NCBI GenBank assembly: GCA_036877525.1
Contig: JAZGTH010000007.1
Coordinates: forward strand, 12,733,501-12,797,500
From: Chromobotia macracanthus
Lineage: Eukaryota > Chordata > Actinopteri > Cypriniformes > Botiidae
Direction: 5' to 3'
Length of the DNA: 64,000 nucleotides
Under the pieces are notes generated by a model. The model was given only the letters and a program-made list of their open reading frames with translations. It searched no databases and had not been told where the DNA came from. This document shows, piece by piece, positions 29,101-43,252 of the stretch (positions are counted from its first letter, which is position 1; the number at the start of each line of letters is the position of its first letter). The position numbers and the translations under genes are program-made.

Positions 29101-31557
29101 AGAAAATTGCATCCATCCATCTATCCATCCATCATAAAAGTAATCCATATGACTACAGTGGGTTATATAATGTCTTTTGAAGTAAAAAGATGTGTTATTG
29201 ATATTTTTAATGTTTTGAGCCATTGACATGTTCACTAAATATGTATGTAGTATATATGTATGCTAAATTTAAATATGGTGGCACAAAGTGGACAACTTTG
29301 AGTCTCATTGGTTCTCACATGTCACATGACAAAACGCATAACATAATTAGTCATATTTGAATTTAGCACTTAATGCCATAACAAAGCTGGGAAGATGTAG
29401 GATATTATTTATTATCACCCGTAGTGTTCGGCTGAAAGTCAAATACACCAGGATAGCATGACTGTGAGTACATTATGTGCTAATTTTCATTTTTTGGTGA
29501 ACTATTTCTTTAACTAAGAAGTGTTGAAAATGATCTTAACCTGGAATTTAAAAGACTTTAAAAGATAGGGTACAGTCCTACATCCTTCAGTTACCGTTTC
29601 AGTTTCTGAACCTGAGGGCTGCTTGCAGTTATGATTTACTAGCGCTTTAAAATGTTTAAAGAATGTTTAAAGGCATCTCATCTCAGAGGATGATTAGCAT
29701 GAACAGCACAGTGGTATTATAAAATAGGTTGTAGTGATGGTATATTAATGTTCAACATTGCAATGAGATGTTGCACAGAGATTTTAAACACATCTATAAC
29801 TTCTGAGACTACTATATTAACACTTATTCCCTTTAAAAAATTATTGTCTTGAGTTTGGGTCTCTGGTTTGGGTCTGGGGTCAGCCGGCAGACTGCCCATA
29901 TGGTGCTGTTTTGTCAGAGGAAATGGATAATATTTGCATGAACAAATTCTTCTAAAGCCAGAGCTCTTGTGTGGATTTGGGGGTTCAGTGTGTTTGGCTT
30001 GGCCATGTTCTAGAAACTCCATGGGGCTTTTAATGCAGGCCTGTGGCCACACTGCATGTATATGTTACTCTGTATGGCCTTTGAGTGGATTTACATAGAA
30101 CATCTGTGCATTAGGCAGAATCTGAACAGAATATGTTCTACTGACAGCTAAAGACTCAGTCTGAAGGTCAGTGGAGAGACACTGCTGGTGTTTTTGCTAT
30201 GTAGGAAATTTAGAAGGGCAGAATTTATTTGGTCACACTGGTATATTGACATGATTTGGCCTAATTTATTCACCCTCTTGTTGCTCCAGACCTAGAAGAG
30301 TTCTGTGGAATACTTAAGTTTTCAGGAATATGTATTCCATAGAATGAACATGGATGGTGCTTTACACTGCTACAGAAGAGACCAAAAAGAACCATATAAG
30401 TAGGAATATACCACAATTAAGAAATTGTTCTCTCAAAATGAATTTGTATTATCATTTGCTCTAATGTTATTCCAAACCATTTTGTGCCCAGTTTGATGTC
30501 AAATGGCACTGGTTCTCAGATGTGTTCACATGTACTCAGTATGTGTGCACATTTGTATGCAGACTGGCATGTGAGATTTGAAAGCTGTAGAAAGTGAATT
30601 TATAAAGTGAAAAATACTTTTTGGACTGTTTTAGACACAGAACTGGCTTTGCAATATAGAGCACCAGTTGTTTGGACTTCTGTGGTGGCTTTACTCATCT
30701 CAACCCTTGGCATTTTGGTGTCAAACCTGTCCCACTGTGCTTGGGTGTTAATTTAATACTCCTGTTTCTTTCCCAAAATGTTAATTTTTTCTGAATCATT
30801 TCTTATTTTTTAACATAGGAAATGTTTTCATGGAGTCTAGAAAACCTGGGCCTGCATTCATGCTCTTATTCAATGTCAGACACCCACAAGTATTAGCACC
30901 TTTCAAATAGGATGAACCACTTTTTAACTTAGCTTGACCTCAGGGCAGAGTCCACTGTGTGTCGATAAAATCCTTTACTGCTTTTCCGACTGTGATATTG
31001 GGTCTTAGTCACACCAAACTGGCCCGCCAGACCATCTCCTGATTAAAGCAGGACATTAGAAAGAACCCAAAGCCCTTTACAGTGGACAGATCTGTTGTGT
31101 CGCTCAAACGCAGGGCTCAGATCGCCTCTGGTCAAACACAGCACATGGAGGAGAGGGGGGGGTGGGCCTCTTAGACTGGAACAATCCCATTTGCCTGGTT
31201 ACCAAGTTAAATTTCAAGAGTAGATCATATTTATTTAAAAGAGTTGAGAGCATCTGAATAAAAAAGAGCTGAAGTACAAGGAAGAGCCAGGAGATATGAA
31301 GGCGCTTTCCTCAGCAGAAGTCAGCTCATGTAGACTGCTGGCTGACAACTTTGATTGTCCCCTGTCCCGACAGCTTCACACACATGCTCGGATGAAAGGT
31401 GTCATTCTGAAGCAGGGATTGCTTTATAATCCAGGCCACATTGACTATTCTAGTCAATAGAAAAGCAACACAAGTGGTAGCTTGGGCCGCTGTTCTCTGA
31501 GAGAATCTTGCTGGGCTTAATTTTCAAAGTGAATGCACAGATGCCAAGACAGGCCTT

Positions 31558-31591
<34 letters not shown>

Positions 31592-34500
31592 TCGTGCTTT
31601 CATTCGGCAGCTTGTGTCAGAAGCACATGTGAGGAGAGATGCTGGGTGTCATCCTTTTTCACAGGCCTGTGACTTAACAGACAGATTGACCTGATGGGGA
31701 GAGCGAAACACACACACACACATATTCATTCTCTCCTAACCTCTCTGTAGGTTTCTGTTTGTGTTCTCTCTGTAGAAATGTTCTGCTGTCAGTAACTAAG
31801 ACACATTTTAATCAAATGTACAATTTTAAATTATTAAAATAGTTTCCCCGCCAAACAAAATCTCACAGTAAATGTAGTTTGTAAATAATCAAACAAATAA
31901 CTTTGCTAAATACATTTCGACCACTAGCTCATTTGACATATGTTAAGGCCGTTATTAGACAGGTTTTCAATTAACTTTAGGCACCATAACGCTCAGCCTC
32001 AAAACATTTTTAAATGTAACATGGTCAGCAGGAAATACCAAGGAAATATCCAAGGTTAGTTTAGTTTACGCATTTATAATATGAGATATATTACAAGGCA
32101 CACAAAATCGAGTGATATTTAGTTATCTACTCATCTGTAAACTATATAAATTGAAAATTTACTGTGACAGGGTTGAAATAATCTTGTGCTGCAGGGTTCG
32201 GCTTACGGTTAATTGGTATGGGGGTAATAGTTTAATAATCGACTGCTGGAAAAACCAATTTGTTTACCCTTAATCTAAAAAGGTATAATTCATGTTTAAA
32301 TACAGTTTGAAAAAAATGTGATCGGGTACTGTATGCAGATATGTTTATATTGATATTTGGATAAATGCATACAGGGCATTGCTCCTCTGTGTGTGTGTGT
32401 TAGTATGCATAGGTGTGATATAAGCTTACTTCAGGGAAGATTCCCTTCAAAAGACCAAGTGTGTGAGAGTGTGAAAAGAATGGCAATGCACTTTTACATT
32501 GCATGCTTGTTCCATTCACATTAAATCATTTTGTCAAATGTCCTTTAATAGCTGCACTGAGAGATGAGGGGGTTCAGACAGACAGGAATAAACAGGTAGA
32601 TGAGTACAGTATTGAGAGTACAGATAGAGTGAGAGCAGGAGGACATGAAACATGAAAGGCAGGAAAAACAGAAGTTCTAATATGCGTTTGAATCTTATGT
32701 GACCCGATAGATTAGTCAGGCCAGCAGTAGGCAAACTAAGATTGTTCTCACATAGAAAGATATTTGACTGCTAGATGGTCTTCAGCTTCAGCTGTTTAAA
32801 CTAGCCAAAATCCAGCTAATATCCATGAGAGTTTTGCTTTTATATTTTGCCATTTAGAGATCCAGTGAAAATGAAAATGCTTCGCACTCCACCAGGGTCA
32901 GGGTAACTGGATCTGTGATTGGACTGCAGCATCCAGAGCCCTGTCAGTGTTTTAGCTACAGCAGAGAACATTTACCAGCAGCCTGCACATCTAATCCCAT
33001 TGGCAGGAGTGTGGAATTCCTGAGCTATAGTTAGTTCTGAAACAACTCAATTAATCCCTGACAGATAGAGCAATTAAAGATGATCTGCTCTGAATGCCAG
33101 GCTCTGCATGCACTCATTCACATGAGGCGATCATTACCAAATGAGTGTGGCAGTGGGAAGAGAAACCATAATTGTTTTTCTGACTTATTGTTTGTTTGAG
33201 TCTGTAACCCTTTCTAATCTGTCATCTGGTGTATTACTGGAGCGTAGACTACAAGAACAACAGATGTTTCATTTCCCTGGATTCCTGCAGACACACACAC
33301 CGCAGCACTGCAGCTACAGTGCACTGCTCAGTGTTTCTGCGGTGGGTATTTTCTAAAGGTGTGTGGCACATCTGTGCTGCCATTGTTTATTCATGTGCCG
33401 GAGCCTTTGAAACGTGCTAAAATGCTCCCCACTCATTATAAAACTCCTGCCACTCATGGATTAGCACTTTGATGTCACCAATCCGGCTTCAAAGGCTCCT
33501 TCAGTACCATTAATCAGAGTTTAGTCTCTGAAGACCCAGCCAGGGAAAACATTTGGACATCTTGTGCAGAAACTTTTGAAAAGCTCAGACGGTGCTGCAT
33601 ATGTAACAGCAGAGTTTCATATTCAGAAGTGTGTGTGTTTAAGAGAGAAGGAGAAGAGGAAGCTGAAAGACTGAGTGTTTTAAGTAGATGTGTGGCAGTA
33701 ATGGCTCACTCTGATCATGAACAATACCTTAGCAACACTTGTTAAACACTGTTAGGTCATAAGGTCAACGCAGGCTGCCCTGACACTTGACACTTTTTTA
33801 CCATCAGACTGGTAAGAAAACGAACTTTTAAAGTGCATTAAACTTTGTCTCTGTAAACAGCCCCATTATGTGGACGAGATCTCTCAGTTTGTTCTCTCTT
33901 TCTACACACTGCACAGCTGAAGAGTGTAAATCTAATAGCACATATTGTCAAGACATATTCTTGACAGAATATGTTGTTAATGCTTGTCATGGTCACTCCT
34001 GAACAGAAACAGAACAGAAACTCAGATATTGTCACTGGTTCAGTACAGTGTTGGATTTACCTGTTTAATGTAAACAGGGTCTCCCTATAGGATTCAAGCA
34101 TGCATCCTGCCCACTGTACTTCCATAGTGATGTGTTCAGTTGCTGTTCAGACAGACTGATTTGTGTGTGTTTTGTGTGTTTTTCCACACAGGTAACTTGG
34201 CCACATCCAGAGCTAGGGTGACAGCAGCATCCAGATCTCTGCCTCCACAGCTGAACAGTGGACGACATAAGGTCTGCATGCTCAACCTAAGCACTTCAGC
34301 TAATTCAGATTCTGCTTAAATTTAAATCAGACTCTGAAATATTTTTGCCATTTTAGTGTTTAGTGTCTAGAACAATAACTGTTATCTATAACACTTTTAA
34401 ATTTTTTAGTTTAGTAAAATTAGCCTTCTAACGTGTCAGGAGGTTGTGTATGTTTCACATGTTTAGGGCCTTTTAACCTCACAGATGCTTTAGTTCTATA

Positions 34501-37500
34501 GCCACATGATAAAAAGACCTTCAGAAACAGAGTAGAATGTGATGATAGTGATATTCTCCCAGTGCTAGAACTGATTTGAAGCCTGTAATGTAATGTTTTT
34601 GCCAGCGCATTTGTTTTTATCTGTGCTGGTGTATGTGTGTGAGAATATTTTTTTCAGTTTTCTGTTCTTCACTGTTCTGTTCTGTTATTCTTTATCTATA
34701 CTTTTACTCTTTCGTCTCAGTCTCCTAAATACCTGTTAAAGGTAAGTGTCTTCAAACTCTATACGTTTATAACAGGGTTATGTGCCATTCAGAGTTGCAT
34801 TGAAAATGAATTTCAAATTTTAATAAAATTCCTGATTTAAATAGAGCTGAGGGAGGAGGATGCAGCACTGAAATTTGAATTGAAATTTAGGAAAGTAGAA
34901 TTTAAATAAATGAGTAAAATTAGTAACATTTGATTTGAATGAGTGCAGAATATATAAACTAAGAAAAACTAGAAACATGAAAGCAGAAGTTTGTGAACAC
35001 AAAACCTAAAAAAGCTCTATTTAAAAAAAGAAAAAATAAACCAAAGATAATTAGAGCTGATTGAAATGTCACTTAAATTTGTGATTATTTGTCATTATTT
35101 TATTTGAATTTAATTGTAATGATTATACAATACTGTGCAAAAGTCTTATTAGTATTAATAACACGTTAGTATTAGTATTTTCATTTTCAGGCGCATTAGT
35201 ATTTTCATACCCAAAAATGGTTTTAAGCAAGTTATTTATATCTTTTGTTGTAGTGTCAGTAGGAATTATAAGATTACATTTCCCAATATTATTTTTGCCA
35301 TAACTGTAATAATTGTGTGAAAATGTGATTTTTGTATGCACAAGGAGATTGACAACACCAGTGCTCCACAGACAGATCTGATCTCACAATCATCAAGTCT
35401 GTCTGCAATTACATTATGAACCAACAGAAAAACTGAGACAGACTAAATCCAGAAGAATTGTGGCAGCGTCTCCAAGATGCTTGAAGAAACCTGTTTGTAA
35501 AGCTACAGTGCTATGAAAAGTTTTAGCCATTTGTTTAAAAATGCTGTAAAGTGGGGATGCTTTCAAAAACAATGTCATAAATAGATTTTATTTTAACACG
35601 TGATGTGTTTTTACTGCCGTACCTTTAGGATGTTTATATGTAAATGACTGCTGTTATGATTGGCCAGCCTTCATGCACAGGCATAGTTCACACTGTCAAT
35701 CATCAGGACATACTGAATAGATTATATATGTTACATGTGTTATGTGCTAATCTGATCATGATTGTGAGGTTTCAATACTTTAAAATCTAAATATTTTCTT
35801 TTAAAAGCAAGAAAAAGCAGCACATACTTAGAAGTTCTCGTGTACTGCTTCACACTGGAATAATGTCCAGCTAAAGTGCTGAATTTTCTTTTATATAATG
35901 GAAAACCTTAATAATTATTGAAAAACTATCATTATTTTTTCCATTTTCTCTGTTCTGTATGTGTGATTAAAACAGTCCTGCAGACTGTTAAATCTGAAAG
36001 ATATAATTAGACATCGGTGCACAGAACCTAGTTAATTGGTTTAAGTTAATATTGCAGACAGTTTTAAACTGCATCGGCCACAGATCAGACACTGTACAAA
36101 GTTCTGCTTGTAAGCTGAAGTGGGACAGATGTCTTATTAAAACAGTTTCTTCAATTGTCTCGCTGGCGTGTGTCCAGCCCTTCAGATATACACGTTTTTT
36201 ATAAAGATCACACACACCTGTCTCCACACACTCAGATGAAATAGAATATTAAGACACACTTTGCTGGTATAGACTAACTGTAAATAATTGATTATCTTGA
36301 TATATTCATGAGATCAGTTGTAGGGATGGTTGTTATACACATCGTATCTTGTTCTTGTTAAGGCTCAGTTGGAAGCATGAAGTTCATTATAAAAACAGTG
36401 TCTGCACTGTTAGGTGCTCTATAACCAGGGATGGTTCAGGGATCTGTACTTTCAGCGTGATATTTTAAAGTGCTTGTTTGTGCCTTCATAGAAATATCAG
36501 TTGAGCATTCCAAGTAAATTCATTTCAATGTCTAAAAGTTCAGTCATGTCACACACACAACATGTACTGCACATGTAACGTTTCTGGAATTGCTGGAATT
36601 GTTTAGTGAATTCACTCTCTTTAACACAAACACACTCACTGGTAGAGTTTCATGATTTGCTAATAACCCAATAATTTTGCCTGAATAATAACTGTATAGT
36701 GCTAAATAGGATGTTAATTTAGATGTTTAGTTTTGCACATTAATCACAGTTCATGACACCACATTCAATTTGACGCTAATTAAAAAAGAGGGATAGACAC
36801 ACAGTCTGGTTAGTATGTTGCACTTTTTATATATTAAAATACTGAAACTATTCTTTTTCAAATTAAATGTAGTGATATTTTGGGTAATAACTCTGACTAA
36901 TGTCAGTGGTTCTGTCTTTCTGTTCTAACATATTGCCTGTCTGTTTCTCTATTTGATGAAATGTTAGGTGTGTTAGAATGTTAAACATGAACAGGAAGGC
37001 AAAAAATAGAATGAGAAGTATGTTTACAGGTTTTCTGCATGTAGTCCAATCAGGTGTGTGTCTGTGTGTTTAGGTGGACACCATGGAAATGATGCGTCAC
37101 CCAGAGGAAACCACTAACATGCGGAGACAGACTGTGGCATCTTATTTCAGAGTGAGTCTTGAGCACTTCACATAATCTTCACTAAATACAAATGTACACA
37201 GCAGATATCAGTCATACAGAATGACTAAAATTCAATGCCATTGTGACAGGGGCATTTCTCTGTAAACATCAACAGTTAAAATATCTTTATAAAGGCTTAT
37301 ACTGTTCTATCACAATGTTTTAAGTCTCTAATTGAAAAAAATAAACATTAAAGGTAGAGATAAACAGATACAGTATGTAACAGGCAGACCCTACAGAATT
37401 TTTAGTAAATATTGTCTTCATTTTTTACATTTTATTACGAAGGGGAGACATAACCACATTATGTTATGGTTACTAGAACTTACCTATAAGGTTATCTATA

Positions 37501-40500
37501 AGGTTTGAAAATAAAAGTCCAATTATACAATGCTTGTTTTCTCTAACACTGGTTTTACATGTTGGTTTTTAAACACTTAGTCTTTAGAAACAGGATGGAA
37601 AGTATCTGAAATTTTGACAAACCCATAGAAATAAACCCATCTTTAAATAAACCTGTTATATAGACTGGAGTAACAGTAGCATTACATCAGCAATTGCCCA
37701 CCCTTCTCTCTTCACCATTATCAGCATTAGCATACAAACAACTCATATTGATCAATGACTAGTCATATGAAAATCTGAGGCAGTATGATTACATGTGTGT
37801 GTCTGCTGCTTCAGTACTCTCTCATGGACCTGCTGTCTAAGATGGTGGTGGGAACACCTCATTTTGTCCGCTGTATCAAACCCAATGATGACCGGCAGGC
37901 TCTGCGCTTCAGTAAGGAATGTGTGATAGTTCAGCTGCGTTACACCGGTATCCTGGAGACTGTCAACATCCGGCGGCAGGGCTACTCTCACCGGATTCTT
38001 ATCCCCGAGTTTGTTAGCAGGTAAAGAACAGCTGTGGAGTAATACAACACACACACAAAAAGACTGTCTCACTCATCCCACTGGGCCTGAGAAACAACCA
38101 AGACAACAATCAGACAAAACATGAGCTGCTAATGAGAGCAGAAGAAAAGAGATTAGAAACGACATCAAGACTGACACAATTCACAGAAAGACAAAGAATT
38201 CTGATTCCCATGGGTCCAAAAGCTGGTTGCTGCATTCATTTGACTGATTTTTTTGCTGTAAAGTGGGGATGCTTTCAAAAATAATGTCATAAATAGATTT
38301 TGGGAAGTGATGGAAAGTGTTGTACTGCTTTTCATTGAACTAAATTGACAAACATTCACAACAGGTTCAGTGTTTTAATGCTTATAAATCCAGAATCACT
38401 ATTACTAAATTATTAATAAATGATTTTGTTGTACGGCAAAGGAAAAACTCAGAATGACCAGAAGAAGTCCAGACTTCTTCAGTTATGCAGTCAAAAACTA
38501 CATTATTCCGGGCATTCCAGTTGGACTACAGGAATGTTATTAGATTTAATTAGCCAGAGCTCTTGGGCTTCAAGAAATGAAGAAAAAAGACAGATAGACA
38601 GACAGTTAGAAAGATCAAAGCCTGGAGACGGATCTATGAGAGCATATTGGATATACCCACCTCCTCTGGTGCACCCTAAAGCTCCTGGGAAACTCACATT
38701 GCAGGTTTGTTATCTATATATTTTGGCAGTTATAAAAGAAGACCATAATCTCATCAATAATAGGCCTTTAACCCTCTGAGAATACAAGTGATACTAAATT
38801 AGGCTCTGGTTGAGTAATTAGCAGTGAAGCGGTACTTTAAAGGGGCGGAGTAAATACGGGGAAAGTTTCACAGTGCTGAACAAATTCATGGTCCAAATTT
38901 ACTTTTCAGAGGCTTGGGGAATCACTTCATTCCCTATAAACTTTTCTCTTTCTCTCTTCTTCTTTCAACCCATCTCACTGTCTTTCTCATGGGCCGTGAG
39001 GCGCTGGACATGTAGGTCATCTCATAAGCATCCCAGACAATTTCTCTCGCTCTGAGGGGCCGCTCAAACGGAAGGCTCTCTTAGACTTTTTTCGTGTCCT
39101 CCTTTTGATCACAGAAGTGTCCTGATTACCATGTTCCCCAGACCTTTCCAACAAGTTTAACAAAAACAGTGTTCAGAGTGACCGTTCAGAGTTTGTTTGT
39201 GTTTAGTTAGTCAGGCAACGTCTAAAGATCTTCCTGCCTGATCTGCACTGGCACACTGGATCTGTAAAACCAGCTTCTGAATGAAGAGACAGATTCAAGT
39301 GTGAACCTTTTCTGATGTTGTAGAGGAGAGCTCATTGTATTTTCTGTCAGACATAACAGCTATCAAGAGTATAATTATGAAAGGCCACGGTTCAATAGAA
39401 TCAAAGGCAGTCTTCTCTCTTGAACACAAAGGCAGATTGCTTCCTCTTCAGAGAGCATAAATACCCAGGATCAACTGCAAGCTTCAGGAGTTTCTTTGAG
39501 GTTTCTTTATGAGAGTCATATCAGTTTTCTTGTAGGCAGGTATTTTCAGAAGTATAACAGAAGAGTCCCCAGATACTGACAAACATGGGAACAATGCCCT
39601 TGTATTGGTTTATCAGACAGACTGGCAACATTGTACCTTTCTAACTCAAAATTCTGTGTATCAGGAGAAGTTACTGATGGAGTATTAGTAGTCTTGTTCA
39701 TCCACGTTTTAATATGTATTTCATTTAACTCAGAAAGTCAGGACTTCCTACTCAAAAAAACTGCTTTCAATGTGGAAACTCTGGCAGAAATTTTCAAATT
39801 CAGTTTTGAGATGTGTAATGTCACACAAACACAGCAGCACAAACACAGAGATACACAGTTAATACATTATTAATGATAAACATTGATTTGTAAGCAAATA
39901 AAAAGCATCAAAAGTTCCCACATTCAAATTCAAATTGCTTAATTACATGTTAATAAACCTGTTTAGCAAATGTTTGCAGAGTGTACAATACTGTATGTGT
40001 TATTTATTTAAAGTGTGTTATTTATGTACCACTAGTGTTATCAAAAGGAATTGTGAAAATGACTTTTTCCAAACAGGTTTTCCAAACATTCCCACAAGTT
40101 CAAGCCCTTTAAACCCCTTCCTATTTTTTATTGTTCTGTCAAACAGGCAGTTCTGCCACAACAGTTATGCAGTGTTGTGATAGTGCTAGTGTTTACACTC
40201 TTCTGGAAGTTGTCCTAAAATTACTTATAGGGAACATAAAATGTATGTTTTTGTTTGATACAATCACTAATTAATATAATCAGTTATCTTTATCAAAGTA
40301 TGAAAAATCCTTTGTAAACAAACAATTTTCACTGTTGTAATCTATTATTTTGATTTTCTGTAGGTATTACTATCTGTCATTCCGCGCACATCAGATGCCA
40401 GAGGGCAGTAAAGAGAATGCCATCATTATACTACAGAAGGCCAAACTGGACAGCTGGATAATGGGCAGGACAAAGGTAAAGTATCATTGTTCTGCTTGTA

Positions 40501-43205
40501 CGTTTCGTTGCAAAAAACAAAACAATATGAAAGTATTTAATACAATACAAGAAATAAAAACATTAGATAATATTTTATTAAAAGTTTAAACAATTCATAG
40601 TGATCATAAATTAAATAAATACACAAATATAAATCAACAAACAAACATAAACATTTCAGTTACGCCCTTATTTTACAGAACCAGTATGTAGGTTCATGGT
40701 TTGTAGCTGTAGTAATTACATAGTTACACAGTAAATACATCGTACATATATGTACAACAGAGTATTGTATAATATATTCATAAATTATAATATTTGTAGA
40801 CTGGTGGAATAAATAAGGTATCTGAGGTTCACTCATCCAGCACATTTTGAAGATTAAAGATGAATAGCAACATCAATGCCTTATATAAATGGTTTTAAGA
40901 TTTAGGCCCTGGTTTTATGCTTACTGTCCTCCTGGGTAGGACATTGTTACCCAGAATACATATGTGCCATGTTCTTTATCACACACTGTTACCTTCTCTT
41001 GCCTTCTCTTTGTCTACAAGTTCAGGTAGTCATCCATGAATCTAATTGAATAGGTGGTTAGCAGCTGCAACTTCTTTCTCTTCATAGATTACAATCATTT
41101 TATCTTCCCATAAGACGCAGAGGTGCCGTGTCCATTGTGAGGGTATGAGTGTGCTGTGTTTATCTGTCTTTTCATCATATCTTTATGTGGGACAGGTGTT
41201 TTTGAAGTACTATCACGTGGAACAGCTAAATCTGATGTTGCGTGAGGTGATTGCTCGGGTGGTGTTGATGCAGGCCTACACTAAAGGCTGGCTGGGAGCC
41301 CGACGGTATCGCAGAGAGAGAGAGAAACGAAACAACGGGGCGATCATCATACAATCAGGTGCTTGTTACCTAAAGTACTTGTCTGATAGCAAAGGTCTGC
41401 ATTAAGACTGTAATTATAAAATGGATAGTTCTGGATCTGGATGCTGATTGGTCACTAGCTATGCTATACTCGCAATATAGCACAGCTAAGACCTCATCAC
41501 CTAATTGCTATAGCACAGCCTCTCATTAATTATTACTTGCAAATGTAACAGATGCATGTGTTACATACTGTGGTGAATGTAACAAATTAGTATTTTGTGT
41601 TATATTCCCTCTCTCTCCAGCCTGGAGGGGTTACGTGGCCCGTCAGAACCTGAAGCTCATCAAGAGAGAGCGCGAACAGGCTGCTGTACGGATCCAGTCA
41701 GGTGAACATTTCTAAGGACTTGCTAACATAAAAATGTATCTTACACAATTGTGATGCTTTTCAAAATAGAATATCAGTACGCTTGAGAAAAGGGTCCTTC
41801 ATAAATGTTTGTATTTCTGATGTCAGACAGATAAATACCTTAGGACAGAATTTAGAACATCAACAAGATCTGTTCTTTGTTTAGAAACTTCACAGTGAGG
41901 TCATGATCAGGAAGTAGGAAAGTAGAAAAATGTGTGTAAATTTAGAGCCACAGAGGCAAGACCTAGATCATCTTTCTCTATTCGAAATTTTCCCTCCAAA
42001 TTTTCATTTATTTTATTATTTTCATCTGTTTTTTTTTCAGTCATAAACTTAGTATTTTCACAAAGTATATTTTTTGATCTCAACAAACAATCCCATGAAA
42101 CAGTGCTGATAAATGAATAATGCGTAAAGCCAGCGTCTCTTTTGAAAGTTTGGGTCACAGCATTTGGTCCCCATGTTTCAGTAGAATGAAGCATTAGTTG
42201 CACTCTTTGCTTTCATCTGTTTCCCAGTGCAGGCAGCAGAGGAGAGGGAGAGAGAGGGTGAGGGAGGGAGTGATGGGGGAAGTGATCCCCCTTCTGTTCT
42301 CTGCCACTTCCTCTCTCAGATTCCCGACCCATTACAGACTCTCACATACCAGAAACAAGATGGCTTTTTATACTGTCACCCTTTTCATCTGAAATGTAAA
42401 TGAATTCTTACTCGGTGTGGCCTGACGGAGATCAAAGCAGCATATTAACCTTCTTGGGGCGCGTTTCCATCGTCGCGCTCGTCTTTTGAGGGCGATTTGG
42501 GGGGGGTAGAGGCAGGGGTCCGGGGGGAGGAAGGAGAAGGAGGAGTGATGCTATTGTTCTGCTCTCCTCTTCTGGAGTACTTCAGTTCCCCTTTTTGGCA
42601 GACGCATTTCTCTTTCACAGTGTGTGCACTAGTGCAGGTGGTGTAGTATTCATATGGAGTATATGGTGAATAATATTCAGACACATGTTCAGAGCCATGT
42701 AAAGGTGTGTTTATGCATGCAGGCCACTTTGAGGTGGGCCATATTAGCATTTTTTAAATATACACTCAACATTGAAATGTTTGAGATCTACAGAGCATAT
42801 GCTGATTACAGTGTGTTATTTACACAGTATGAAGGTTACTATGTAAATAAGTATAAACAAAGTTTCAGGGTTTATTCTTTTGAGGTTCATCTCATGCAGC
42901 AAATATATCTTTTGGTGCCAAAGGTTTTACCGATCAACGTTCTGAAATCTGTTTGAAAACAATTATTTATTTTTTTTTGGAATTCCATATGGTAATGCCT
43001 AGTGGCTTATATATCACCCTCTTTTTACCTTTTGAGATAAATCTAGAATAAAGTGTAAAAGTAGCAGTATTTGTTAGCTGAAAGCACCAAAGCAGCCCCT
43101 GCTGTTTCTACGGTTACCTCTTTCATCAAACCTTCTTTTCACATTTAACTTTGATAGTTACTGAAACATTAAACATTCTTCTAATATTTAACCTTTTGAT
43201 TTGTT

Positions 43206-43252
<47 letters not shown>

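Larger units (their letters stand above)
25040..34191 (+). other. intron 20 (9.2 kb), transposon-rich
   Basis: Splits loop 2. Contains two adjacent SINEs (25572-25990), a Tc1-like relic (28130-28925), a palindromic MITE-like element (28941-29516), a CT microsatellite (31559-31593), and a repeat-free block around 26455-26760. Nothing else could be assigned between about 29520 and 34190. Confidence 0.7.

Noticed and set aside
38420..38779. 119-codon open frame in intron 24
   Set aside because: No splice sites in the right phase, no motif, and composition like the flanking intron.
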